From positions 7,026,001 through 7,090,000 of the forward strand of contig NC_062254.1 in NCBI RefSeq assembly GCF_905475465.1: a stretch of 64,000 nucleotides of DNA, read 5' to 3'. The notes below the pieces were generated by a model. The model made no database searches. It was not told the origin of the DNA and was given only the letters and a program-made list of their open reading frames with translations. Below, piece by piece: positions 45,635 to 55,266 of this stretch. This stretch comes from Pieris napi (lineage: Eukaryota > Arthropoda > Insecta > Lepidoptera > Pieridae). The translations under genes were made by a program, and so were the position numbers. Each line of letters starts with the position of its first letter. Positions within the stretch are counted from its first letter, which is position 1.

Positions 45635-45905
45635 AAAAATCCGAAAAGCTTACCCCAACTCGAAGAAAGTAGAAGAAAATATAAATAATAATACAAACTA
45701 CAAATATATACAAGTTTGAACTATTCTGATCACCTAATTGATTAAAAATATTATTTTACAACAAATTCAAACAAAAACTGCGCCCGCCAAATTCGAAGGT
45801 TTCCCGCGTTTTTTCATAACCACACTTAATCAATTCGTCAATTATCAACCAATAATGGACCCACCACAGAACACATGTTGGGTGTTATCATAGGTAAATA
45901 ACACA

Positions 45906-46732
45906 GTGCGTTTTCCAATTACAGAGCATAATGCGACTCAGTGCCGCACAATGCCGCATAATGCTAAAGCTTAATTGGAACGTGAATTAGTTTTCAAATG
46001 CATCAGCAGAGTGCGCGAAGTCAGTGTTGAAAAAAAAAATGTTCTGAATAGAGTTAGCAACCTCATTAATGTATAAATAATGTGGTTAACAATAATAATT
46101 GGTTGAAAACTTTTTACGCTTATTTTAATAATCAAATTATTTCATTAACATTTTTTTTACTGAAATAAGAGAAAACCTTTAAAGAATATAAGGTTTTAAC
46201 AAGCTAAATTAACAGTAAAATATATAGTTTCATGTAAGAAGTTTACATCATTTACGTTTTGAGTAATTTTTTTTAAATTATTTCTAAAAAAATTATATAC
46301 TTTTTCAAAACCATTGCAATGTTTACAAGATTATAATCTTGTAAAATAAATTTGTTTACAGATCCGAATTTTAAAATAAAATTGTATTCATATTTTAAAA
46401 GTGGAATATAAAAAAGTAACTATTTATACCTTCATCCATACTTATATTTATTTTTTTAGCAGTTTGAAATAACTTTAATTATTTTCGAAATCTACGACGA
46501 AACAAATTTTTCAACAATAAATAATATTTACTAACGAAAATTTCCATAAATGCCAACTTAAAGAAAAACACTGGTCAATTTTCTGTCACTGTGTTGGTAT
46601 TTATTGCGAGAAGCACGCAAGAGCATTAGTTTTGAGAGTGCTCAATTGTGCAAAGCGTTGCTGTAGTTGGAACATTCAACGTTGAGTATTATGCCGCATA
46701 ATGCGCTCTAGTGCTGTAATTGGAAAACGCAC
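45906..46732 (-). mobile_element. X-family foldback element, full copy
   Basis: An 827-bp element has inverted ends GTGCGTTTTCCAATTACAG. Subterminal repeats GCATAATGC, GCCGCACAATGCC and GCGCATTATGC occur near both ends. The same sequence occurs in the opposite orientation at 46749-48680 (partial, interrupted) and at 55267-56768 (interrupted). There is no coding frame. Flanking ACA triplets may be a duplication but are too short to be sure. Superfamily unknown. Confidence 0.7.
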
Positions 46733-47147
46733 ACAATGTACACTTATGTGAAGGAATAAATAGTTACTTTTTTTTATATTCCACATTTAAAATATGAATA
46801 CAATTTTATTTTAAAATTCGGATCTGTAGGAAATTTATTTTACAGGATTATACTCTTGTAAACATTGCAATGGTTTTGATAAAGCATATAATTTTTTTAG
46901 AAATCATTTAAAAAAATTTACTCAAAACGTAAATGATGTAAACTTCTTACATGAAACTAAATATCTTACTGTTAATTTAGCTTGTTAAAACCTTATATTC
47001 TTTAAAGGTTTTCTCTTATTTCAGTAAAAAAATGTTAATGAAATAATTTGATTACATATTACAATAAGCGTAAATAGTTTTCAACCAATTATTATTGTTT
47101 AACACATTATTTATACATTAACTAACTCTATTCAGAACATTTTTGAA

Positions 47148-48546
47148 GTTATACTTCTTTAGGCGCGTTATGAAAAAATTGATGAGAGTTAAATTTTACG
47201 ATTGCGCGCGCACCGTGACACAAAGTTGTCAGTGTGATTATAGCGTGCGCGAGCGAGATGGGAATAAGACAATCTACAAGTAAAAAGAAATAGAATATGC
47301 GTGAAGTTCGAAGATCGCAAATTTTCAATGACCATAATGATTAATGACATTTGTCATTTGCCTTTCAAACAAATAAAGGAGTTTTAATTATTTTTTCAAA
47401 GAAATTTAGCAATGTTTTTTCACAAAGACCTATTGTTACTTAGTTAAAAGGTTATGAAACATACCAAATTATTAAATTGAATTAATAATATAATAAAATA
47501 ATAAGAATTGTTATTAATATTAATTAATAATTGAAATTAATAAATATTAAATATTATTAAATTGTTTACGTTAAATATTAATTAACTATATTTAAAAAAA
47601 AAAAAAAAAAAGCCGAAGAAGTATAACTTCTTACGCGCGTATAGTGCTTTTCATGAAAGAAGTCCCGCGGTGATTTTTGGAACTAAATTTGACAGGTCGC
47701 CAATGTTGTCATTCGTCGATGTTATCAAGTTCGTTTGTTGTGGTAGATTTTTGTGAATTTTTAACTAGCTTAGTGCATTTTAAAGATTGATGATAATGCC
47801 AAAAGTTGTAAAAAGTTCGGCTCGAGAAATGATATTAAAGGTGAAAGAGTTCTGTGAAGCGGAACATAAGAATCAAGGTGTTTTAATACCACTAAACAAT
47901 GTTCGGAAGAGAGTTGCCGCCATAACAGGTACTTTTTAGAGTTGCCATTTAATAATTTTTGCTGTATTGATGGGACTTTTATGATATAAATTCGTTTTTG
48001 CGACAAAATTTAATAAATACATAACGTGATGAAACTAGGTAACTGAAATTAAAACATATATTACATATTACATAAGCATTATAAACTTAAAGTTACTATT
48101 ATTTTTAATTGTTCATACTTTAATTGCAGGTGTGTCAGAGAAAACTGTAACAAGAATTACAAACGTAACTTCGTTTGTAATTCTTGTTACAGTTTAACAG
48201 CGGCGTGTACTTCGAAAAAAATTGTAACCCAACAATTATGCAATAAAAGTAAAACTCTGAATAAAAAATAGTATTGCTTTTCTTTACCATATTTTCTCAT
48301 CTTTTCCCTGTAAGTAGGTAAAACACCGCTAATATAAGTTAATAAAAATATACTTTTTACATAACAGAAATATTGTTTCATCGAAGTATGCAGAAAATAA
48401 TATTATTTGATAAATTACATCTGCTAAATGTAAATAAAATAGGTAAATTTTTTACTCATAAATGGCAACATTACGTCGTGCGATTGCAGCGCCGCGTCTG
48501 GGGGACTTCTTTCATGAAAAGGACTATACATAAGTACACGCAACCT
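47148..48546. mobile_element. GAAGTTATACTTCTT element with nested insertion
   Basis: The left end is GAAGTTATACTTCTTTAGGC and the right arm is GCCGAAGAAGTATAACTTCT at about 47611, continuing after the nested Tc1 element as CATAAGTACACGC (48529-48541). The inverted order matches the end at 676. An internal GCGCGC-rich patch and an A-run at 47594 are present, with no frame. Confidence 0.5.
47642..48526 (+). mobile_element. Tc1/mariner-type element, deletion derivative
   Basis: Sister of the copy at 26538: left end TAGTGCTTTTCATGAAAG, right end CTTTCATGAAAAGGACTA, with TA on both sides. It encodes MPKVVKSSAREMILKVKEF to RVAAIT with an intact GTACTT donor, then GVSEKTVTRITN after an AG acceptor. 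A perfect 21-bp snap-back hairpin (arms 48145-48165 and 48172-48192) destroys the frame after that point. No catalytic domain is left. Confidence 0.7.
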
Positions 48547-48725
48547 TTTTTTTTTCAACACTCACTTAACGCACTCTGCTGATGCAATTGAAAACTAATT
48601 CACGTTCCAATTAAGCTTTAGCCAAATGCGGCATTGTGCGGCACTGAGTCGCATTATGCTCTGTAATTGGAAAACGCATGAACGTCAAAAAAGAATACTT
48701 TAGGGAGTAAATAGTCTCACCGACG

Positions 48726-49356
48726 CACAGTGGTCTGAAATCCCAAAAAGCTGGTCAAAAGTAGGATTTTTTTTTATTTTCTAGGGACTTTGACTTCAGG
48801 TTCCATCAGGCTGGAATAGTTGTAGTGGTATACCTAGTATGTATCATGACCGTTATAAAAGGGGAATCATCCCTACCTGGCTTGGGAAATAACAGAAAGT
48901 TCAGACACGTGTAGATTCGCGAAAAGTAAAAAATAACAAATATAATAATTGTTATTAACAATGTATGGAATAGTAATTTATTAATGAAAACAGTGGTATT
49001 TTCCCTGGTCACATTCTGATAAGTCCTGTTAAAAAAAGACATTGCTTAGACATTTCTTCAGAACATATCCAAAAATTAGCTGCAACTAGCTGCGACTTCG
49101 GTTTCGGTTATAATTTTTATGCAATGATGTGTGCACTTTCAGCGACCCCTAAAATCCCCTAGTCCAGATTTCCACCCTAATTAAACACGTTTTTGAAGAA
49201 ATTTTTTGCCGTTTTTTATCCACCATTTTGTTTTTCCAAATTTTGAAATTCTTCGAATTCGTGATCAGCGACCCCGAAAACGTAAGTTTACCAATATTCA
49301 TGGAATTCCAATACATCTTCATATCGGCCAGGTTTTTGGGATTTCTGACCACTGTG
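48726..49356. mobile_element. Transib-like MITE with RSS-like ends
   Basis: A 631-bp element starts CACAGTGGTCTGAAATCCC and ends with the complement of CACAGTGGTCAGAAATCCC. Five-base flanks are CGACG (48721-48725) and CGACA (49357-49361), four of five matching and GC-rich. Transib elements end in CAC(A/T)(A/G)TG and duplicate 5 bp at CG-rich targets. On the right arm an A-rich nonamer-like CCAAAAACC follows the heptamer after 10 bases. No transposase frame is present; the frames seen inside are by chance. Confidence 0.6.
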
Positions 49357-49475
49357 CGACAACGCGCGATGGCGACGTGGCCAGCGACGTTACCATGGCT
49401 ACGTCTGGCGTCCCTGCGTCGCCAATGCATTCAATTCTATCTCGACTCAAAAATCTAAATAGCGTTTTAGCAAAT

Positions 49476-49614
49476 AACATTTTTTTAAAAATCTGCCAAA
49501 CACAACTGGGTGTAAAGTTGTACTATCATTATCATCACGCTGTATTTTCTGCACATGTACCACAAACGGGCCGTGGTCATTGGCGCCATAACTAGCCCTA
49601 TTCGAAGGTTTCCC
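49476..49614 (-). mobile_element. LINE fragment, 5' UTR fused to ORF1
   Basis: The minus strand reads AAGGCGGGAAACCTTCGAAT, matching the 5' UTR of the LINE at 45831, and then runs directly into the ORF1 segment for ASYGANDHGPFVVHVQKIQR...VFGRFLKK. About 480 bases between the two are missing. No ORF continues beyond the fragment. Confidence 0.7.
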
Positions 49615-50511
49615 GCCTTTTTCCTCTCGATGAGTTAAAAGCTTACCCAACAATTCTGCTGGTAACAATAATTCAATTGTCAAAAGAATAAAAAATCAAT
49701 AAGAAACAATTTTAAAAAACACGCAAATATGATACGAGTAAATTTTCTTTTCCCGGCTATATTCTTTTGTTTTAGTGCAGTTCTATTTTAAAATATTGCT
49801 TTTTTTTTAAGATTAAGAGCCAGTCTCTCCATATTTCTATAATTTATTCTAAAAAGTTTGCATACTTATTAAAAAAATCATTTCAAAGTAATCCTGAAGT
49901 TTGATGCAGTTTATGAGTCCGTCAGTATATTTTTGTATGCTGTATCATAAAACAATAAAAATAAAATAAAAAGTTGTGGGGTGGACACCCGGTATCACTT
50001 AGCGGGTTGAATGATAGATAGTTCTCAGACTTATTGAATATGCATAAAACAATTCATAAGAATCGGTCAAGCCGTTTCGGAGGAGTATGAGAACGAACAT
50101 TATGACACGAGAATTTTATATAATATTAGATACATATTAGCATATAGTGTCTTTATCCTTTACTAAGTATATATAATTTGAAAACCACAGCTTTGGTTGT
50201 GACTTTGATAAAAGAAAAAGATTATTTTTATTCTTATTATTTTTCTTTTTTAATTATGTATATTAGTTTGTAAAACTAAATTTTTTAAATATAACTATTA
50301 AATCTTGATTAATTTAAATTAAGAAATATAAATAACTAGGATGCAAATTTTTAAATAAAACTTAGAATATTACACTTTCTATATTTACCACATAATTTTT
50401 AATTTCTAACAGCAAATAAAATACTATACAATTTTAATATAATTCTAATAAGATAGATAAAGCATATATGTACAGTAGTGGAAATATTTTATAATAAACT
50501 ATAGAAGCAGA
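49604..50511. other. Spacer with a Helitron piece, 3' of SGSM3
   Basis: AT-rich. It contains a Helitron end at 49915-50131 and, next to the stop of SGSM3, the probable 3' UTR of that gene. No further gene is seen. Confidence 0.5.
49915..50131 (-). mobile_element. Helitron 5' part
   Basis: Read on the minus strand it starts TCTAATATTATATAAAATTC and GTGTCATAATG, continues CTCCGAAACGGCTTGACC, and includes TTTTATGATACAGCATACA. All of these match the complete Helitron at 59481-59803. The CTAG end is missing. Confidence 0.65.
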
Positions 50512-52899
50512 TCACAAATCCCATGAAAATAAGTGATGTTTAACTAACATATCTCTGACTCCTTCTTTTAATGGCTGATTCTGTGTATCTTTCTTAAGTG
50601 GAAGTTCCCAATTTGGATTTAAGTTAAAGCCAAATTGTGACAATATGCGTAACTCGCATTTAATTTGTACCCACCCTGGGGAATTTATAAATGACCACGG
50701 GTGGTACCATTTTTGGACAACATCCACACATGAACATAGGACTTCAAGCCACAAATGTAATGCTTCCTCATTTAATCCCATACAAATAAGAGTCCGCAAC
50801 TTGACGTCCATCTGTGCATGGGCATTGTTATGAGATAAATTAATGGCTTGGACACATCTATATAATAATTCTTCAGGAGTTAACACTTTACCATCTTCAT
50901 CTAATCTGTATGTTTTACATAAAACTAAACGACTGTAGACAGAATTAAAGTGCCTCTCAACTTCCCTAGATGAAGCTTCCTCAATAAATAGCCATGGGTG
51001 ACAGGGACCATCTAAAAAGCTTGGCTTTTTAATACCATGAAGTAATACTCTTTTAAAGGCAGGTGCAAGTACTCCTCGGACTAAATGGGCAGCTTTTTCT
51101 GTAACTGAATCATCTCCAGCTCGACTATATTTAACCCCTTTTTCATCTAATAATTTAACAAATCTTGCTGGAAACCAACCTCTTAGCCCATTTAATTCAC
51201 CGATCCAACAATGTTCATCACGTGAATTTATAACTTCGATGACATCATTTTTTCTAAAGCCAAGTTCATTGCCATCTCTTCTTTCAAAGTCTAATAATGC
51301 TTTAGCCCTCCTTCGTTTACTTTTTGAAACATTAACATACCTTTCCCTATCAGCAGCATGGCTTTGCATGCTGTAGTCAGCTGTGAGCTGAACTTCAGAA
51401 GTTAACTGTGGTTCTAAGGCAAGGAAATGCCTGGCAACTTGTAAAATTGCTTCTCTAAGATCAACAAGAATTTCAGTTTGTTTTACATTCTTAGATACAG
51501 CATCTTCATTATTAGTATCATCTCCAAAGAGCATGGTTTGGATCACTGATTTACTTCTCTTGATTTGACGCCGTTGTAACTGCTGCTTTGGAAGATTAGG
51601 GACAGCATTTGGATTTCCAACTAGAGCTCCTTGATCAGCCATTAAATAGGCTAGGTGTCTTCTCCGATGTGTTTCTATAAGTGCAGGGCTTAATGTGTCT
51701 CCACAAACCTCATCAATAGTTTTTATTAAAAGATCCACATCATCAATTTCACCAGGAATATCTGATAGTGCATTAAAGATTTGAGCCGAATTTGATATTT
51801 CTGTAAATCTGTTTTCCTTGATTTTCAACATTGCTAGTGTAACTTTAAAAAGTACAATGGAACCATCTAAAAAGAAAAGATCCCAAACTCTCAGTAAAAT
51901 TTTCATGTGAACAACATTTGCATATAGAGTTAAAAACCAATGCATAGTAATAAGAGACAGTTCAATATCATGAGCATTTAAGACTTGATCAATTCCTGGC
52001 AAATAAGATGATATAAGACTTCGTAGAACTTTTTGATCAGCTTGTATACCTATTAAAGTAGAAGAGTAATATGATGCTGGCAACAGGTCCTCTACAGTTG
52101 TGCACATTATCCAAAAGGCCTCTTCTTCTTCCATGAGTAACAAAAGGGATGCAGCAATCATACCAGTTCCCTGACAGTAACCAATATCTGGGTAAAGCCA
52201 AGCAAGAGCCCTCAAAATTCTTCTCAAGCGTGGTACTCCAGTGCTTGTTGGATGGGAAAAACACACATTGTTTGGTAAAATTTGCACCAGATCCTTTTCA
52301 ATTTGTTTACTTGTGACCAAACCATCATCACTTGATGCTCTAACAATTTCATGATATGTTATTTCTGTTGTTAAGTGTTTTCTATTAGCTCCACAAAGGT
52401 GCATCCACACTTGTGGTCTAAGCGAGTGTGGTATTCCATCCTTAACCAAGTTTTGTAACTTATCGGTTTTTTCCATTTTATTGTCGTTTTCACAGAAATT
52501 AATCTCTTTACTAAAAAATTCCCATTGAAGGCGATGTTGGTCATCTTCAATAAATGATGAGGCAAGTAATTTATTAGAACTTTGCTCGGGTCCGTCCTCC
52601 TCATCAACACAAAACCCAAATTCGTCAAATCTGTAGTCGGGAAGACCACCGTGACCTTCTGACTCAGGTTGTGCAAGTTTAGCCATTATATCTTGAGGCA
52701 CCATACTCGGTGTAAGCGCTGAGAATGACCCTCCCGGTGCTGGTAGAAGTTCATCAGCTACATTCATACCACGGATTGCATCTATTACATCTTCTGGGTC
52801 ATCATCTGCTAGAGCAGCACTTAACTTACGTTCGTGTTCTTCACGACCAACGTAACCGACGTGGTCGCGCGAACTAAATAAAGATTTCGCTATATCCAT
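50512..52899 (-). CDS. SGSM3: SGSM3: TBC, SH3 and RUN domain protein
   Basis: A single uninterrupted frame of 795 residues from ATG 52899 (MDIAKSLFSSRDH, with AAAC before ATG). Codons upstream to 52923 are open but offer only a TTG. The order matches SGSM3: SFSALTPSMVPQDI and FDEFGF early; a TBC RabGAP domain at about 155-395 (GIPHSLRPQVWMHL, RALAWLYPDIGYCQGTGM, DIELSLITMHWFLT); an SH3 at about 530-585 (AKALLDFERRD to GLRGWFPARFVKLL); a RUN domain at about 605-780; and the end KEGVRDMLVKHHLFSWDL. The glutamine finger (YCQ) is present, but the arginine of IxxDxxR is Gln206 (IEKDLVQ). SGSM3 binds Rab and Rap GTPases. There is no intron. Confidence 0.93.
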   Translation of the reverse strand: MDIAKSLFSSRDHVGYVGREEHERKLSAALADDDPEDVIDAIRGMNVADELLPAPGGSFSALTPSMVPQDIMAKLAQPESEGHGGLPDYRFDEFGFCVDEEDGPEQSSNKLLASSFIEDDQHRLQWEFFSKEINFCENDNKMEKTDKLQNLVKDGIPHSLRPQVWMHLCGANRKHLTTEITYHEIVRASSDDGLVTSKQIEKDLVQILPNNVCFSHPTSTGVPRLRRILRALAWLYPDIGYCQGTGMIAASLLLLMEEEEAFWIMCTTVEDLLPASYYSSTLIGIQADQKVLRSLISSYLPGIDQVLNAHDIELSLITMHWFLTLYANVVHMKILLRVWDLFFLDGSIVLFKVTLAMLKIKENRFTEISNSAQIFNALSDIPGEIDDVDLLIKTIDEVCGDTLSPALIETHRRRHLAYLMADQGALVGNPNAVPNLPKQQLQRRQIKRSKSVIQTMLFGDDTNNEDAVSKNVKQTEILVDLREAILQVARHFLALEPQLTSEVQLTADYSMQSHAADRERYVNVSKSKRRRAKALLDFERRDGNELGFRKNDVIEVINSRDEHCWIGELNGLRGWFPARFVKLLDEKGVKYSRAGDDSVTEKAAHLVRGVLAPAFKRVLLHGIKKPSFLDGPCHPWLFIEEASSREVERHFNSVYSRLVLCKTYRLDEDGKVLTPEELLYRCVQAINLSHNNAHAQMDVKLRTLICMGLNEEALHLWLEVLCSCVDVVQKWYHPWSFINSPGWVQIKCELRILSQFGFNLNPNWELPLKKDTQNQPLKEGVRDMLVKHHLFSWDL

Positions 52900-53739
52900 G
52901 TTTACTAATTTACCATTACACAAAAAATAAGATTATTGACACTTACTTTCTAAAGAACTATCTTGTATCTAATATCTATATTAGAAATCTATCTTTATTT
53001 GAATAATTAAGATGGCGCTCGTACCAAAGCGCAGAGTATAAAATATTATAGAAGTAAAGAAGCCCTCTTAACTTCAGCCCCTGAACTTAAACGACTAGAC
53101 ATTCCTATACTATTTTTAAACATTCTTATTCGTATATGTATATGGGGTGTGAAGACAGGGCATGGTCTTTGTAGGTTTCGCTAAGAAAGTGAGGTCAGCA
53201 TTGCCTAGCAAAGGCCAAAAATCCATCTGCTGTTTTATATCATCGTCCACCCTTGTACCTGCTGCAGCCACGCTCACGCGTGCCCACAACCCAGACCTGC
53301 AGCTGAGCTGAGGATGCAAAACTGCAAAACCGAGCTTGCCTAGAAACCCTGAAGTGGCAGCCCCACTAGACTAGGATATAATAGGTTAAGCTCCTGCATG
53401 TTTGTAAATCCAGACACACAATGACAAACAGGGCTCATCATTTACCGACCTTTGGCAATCACGGGCACGAATTGCTTTTTGGAATGGAAAAACGCTCAGC
53501 AACGATATTTGAGTAGCACAAGCTGAACCAGAAATGCTTAGATAAAATCTGCTTATATTTGGTTTAAGCGAGTGCATAGAAATAGTTTTAGTGAATTGAG
53601 AACGTCCAAATTGTCTGGAAGGTAGCGTTGCAAATACAAAAGTCTTAGAAAGCCGGCTGATATTAATAGCGATAGTTGATTTTATATATCTTATGGTGTC
53701 GCTTTCCTCCTCTCTTACTCAGCAAAGAAAAGTCTTGTG
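52900..53739. other. Upstream flank of SGSM3
   Basis: No gene is recognised. The AT-rich part next to 52899 probably holds the SGSM3 promoter and 5' UTR. The rest is less AT-rich but has no supported frame. Confidence 0.4.
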
Positions 53740-54078
53740 GACTGGAAACCGATCTCGGACCAAATCATCTGGGCCCCTTTTCAACTCAAGAGAAGAAATC
53801 GGAAGATCTTCATAGAGCAGTGTTATACTCCCACGTCTGTGGACCATGGGGACCAAGGATGACATTAACAACGCTCTAAATGCCACACTCAAAGGTAAGA
53901 AACAAGATATTATGATCGACATAGTGCTTACAAAATTTGGAAGCAAAGCACTAATTGTGAGCGTTCCACGAACAAACATGAACTTGGAGTGCGCAAGGAG
54001 TATGATGAACGGTTAATAGAGTTTTGCCAACATCTTGCCATTTCACCACGACAAGGTAAAAATATTCGGATCCGACGT

Positions 54079-54260
54079 CAAATCTTTGCTTCTATATGGG
54101 TGCGAAACGTGAAAGGTCACTAACGATAACTTGCATCGGCTCCAAGTCTTCGTCAATCATTGTCTTCGCCGTATTCTGGGTATCTATTGGCCCGAGAAGA
54201 TCTCCAACGATAAACTCTTGGAGTGCTGCCAACCGGAAAGGAAACCAACCCGCAAAGAAA
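54079..54260 (+). pseudogene. Reverse transcriptase relic
   Basis: The plus frame reads VKSLLLYGCET, then a TGA where a Trp is expected, then KVTNDNLHRLQVFVNHCLRR and ILGIYWPEKISNDKLLECCQ. This is the C-terminal part of a non-LTR reverse transcriptase, a region often quoted in endonuclease-reverse transcriptase annotations (LLYGCETW, CLRRILGI). It is broken by the stop at 54110-54112. The less AT-rich sequence from about 53740 to 54480 is probably the same worn element. Confidence 0.6.
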
Positions 54261-54479
54261 GTGAAGGAGAAACCTAGCCACATACAGTTGCAGATGAGGG
54301 AGAAGATAGCTGGAAAGACTTGGAGGTAAAACCAAACGCGATGGCGGCTCACTGTGGACACCCTCTGCCTCACGAGTCATTACACATTGGTCAAGTCCAA
54401 TGCAGATACGATTTAAATTTTTCACACTGGGACTTGCACCTCCTAGGGCCTCCTCGATCAAACCAAAACCTAATTATTA

Positions 54480-55266
54480 GTGATAATCCCAGTAAAAAAA
54501 GTACAAAGTTTTCCCATTTAAGGGCAAGTTCACGACCAACGTAACTGAAATAAATAGAAAACGAATGTGAAAATAAATAGAAATAAAGGATTACAACACG
54601 TACGTTAAGCTTAGTGACTAGGTATAGTTCAACCGGAATCTCATGGCAAATCCCTATTTATTTTATTTATTTTTTATTTATTTCCCTTAATAAATATTTG
54701 CTATGGGGAAATAGGATTAAAGATTTTGATACTGTTCAATTTTTATTTATGTCTTTAGTATTAATGAAAATGAGTTTAATTAGTTTGTAATCAATCTACT
54801 GTAAATTGAAACTGTCCAAGTGGATTATCTTCTTCCCCCCTCTCCTCTTTTTACCAGGCATGTAATACACACCATCATTCGTTATGCCCTCAGCTATGAT
54901 TTGCCGTACCGAAGAAAAATATATAATGAACTAAAAGTATCAAAACCACTCAATCCAACATATCGGTCAACTCTACCACGCGCTTTAAAATCAAAGATTA
55001 AGTTTGATTTACACCTTAATCTTCCTTTATTTCACGATAAACATTAAAAACAAAAGTTCTCGCATGAGATCGAAGTGACTTATTCGACATTATCACAAAA
55101 ACAACAAATTTGAAATAGTTAATCACAAAATCTCAGCAGCGGTTGACAGATCATGTATTTGACGGATGACACTTGACATTGCTATATGAAAATCTATTTT
55201 TTTTCCTTCAATGCCATGAGATTCCGGTAGACTTATATACTGTAAATTGTAAAATTATAGTATAAT
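54480..55266. other. Spacer with one orphan frame
   Basis: AT-rich sequence between the RT relic and the X-family element. It contains only the frame listed at 54860-55047. Confidence 0.4.
54860..55047 (+). CDS. Possible orphan 3' exon, unknown
   Basis: A pyrimidine tract (CTTCCCCCCTCTCCTCTTTT) ends in CCAG at 54856-54859, a strong-looking acceptor. An open frame follows: HVIHTIIRYALSYDLPYRRK, LKVSKPLNPTYRSTLPRALK, and LNLPLFHDKH, then TAA at 55045-55047. The composition looks protein-like, but no upstream exon was found on this strand and no family is recognised. It may be a gene end, a pseudogene or a TE part. Confidence 0.25.

Larger units (their letters stand above)
40264..45831 (-). mobile_element. 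Full-length LINE with intact ORFs
   Basis: A 5.57-kb non-LTR retrotransposon on the minus strand. A 12-bp target duplication, AATTCGTCAATT, flanks it at 40252-40263 and 45832-45843. The 3' end is an A-run (plus-strand T-run from 40264) after the tail GCCAGAGCCATAAAGG. The 5' UTR is about 197 bp, followed by ORF1 and ORF2, both uninterrupted. An RNase H domain after the RT, and the two-ORF layout, suggest the I-type group rather than Jockey proper. The intact frames and perfect TSD indicate a recent insertion. Confidence 0.92.
46749..48680 (+). mobile_element. X-family element, 5'-truncated and invaded
   Basis: From GGAATAAATAGTTAC to the sequence before 47147, and again from about 48547 to 48680, it matches the X copy at 55267-56768. 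About 300 bases of the left end are missing. Between the two parts lies another element (47148-48546), which itself holds a Tc1/mariner derivative (47642-48526). Confidence 0.65.

Noticed and set aside
49206..49595. Plus-strand frame of 129 codons
   Set aside because: It crosses from the Transib-like element into a LINE fragment and has no domain; it is a chance frame.
52900..52923. Longer SGSM3 start with eight more residues
   Set aside because: The codon at 52921-52923 is TTG, not ATG; the first ATG in frame is at 52899 and has a better context.
53740..54480. A host gene in the less AT-rich stretch
   Set aside because: The only recognisable part is a reverse transcriptase segment with an internal stop; other frames are short and lack domains.
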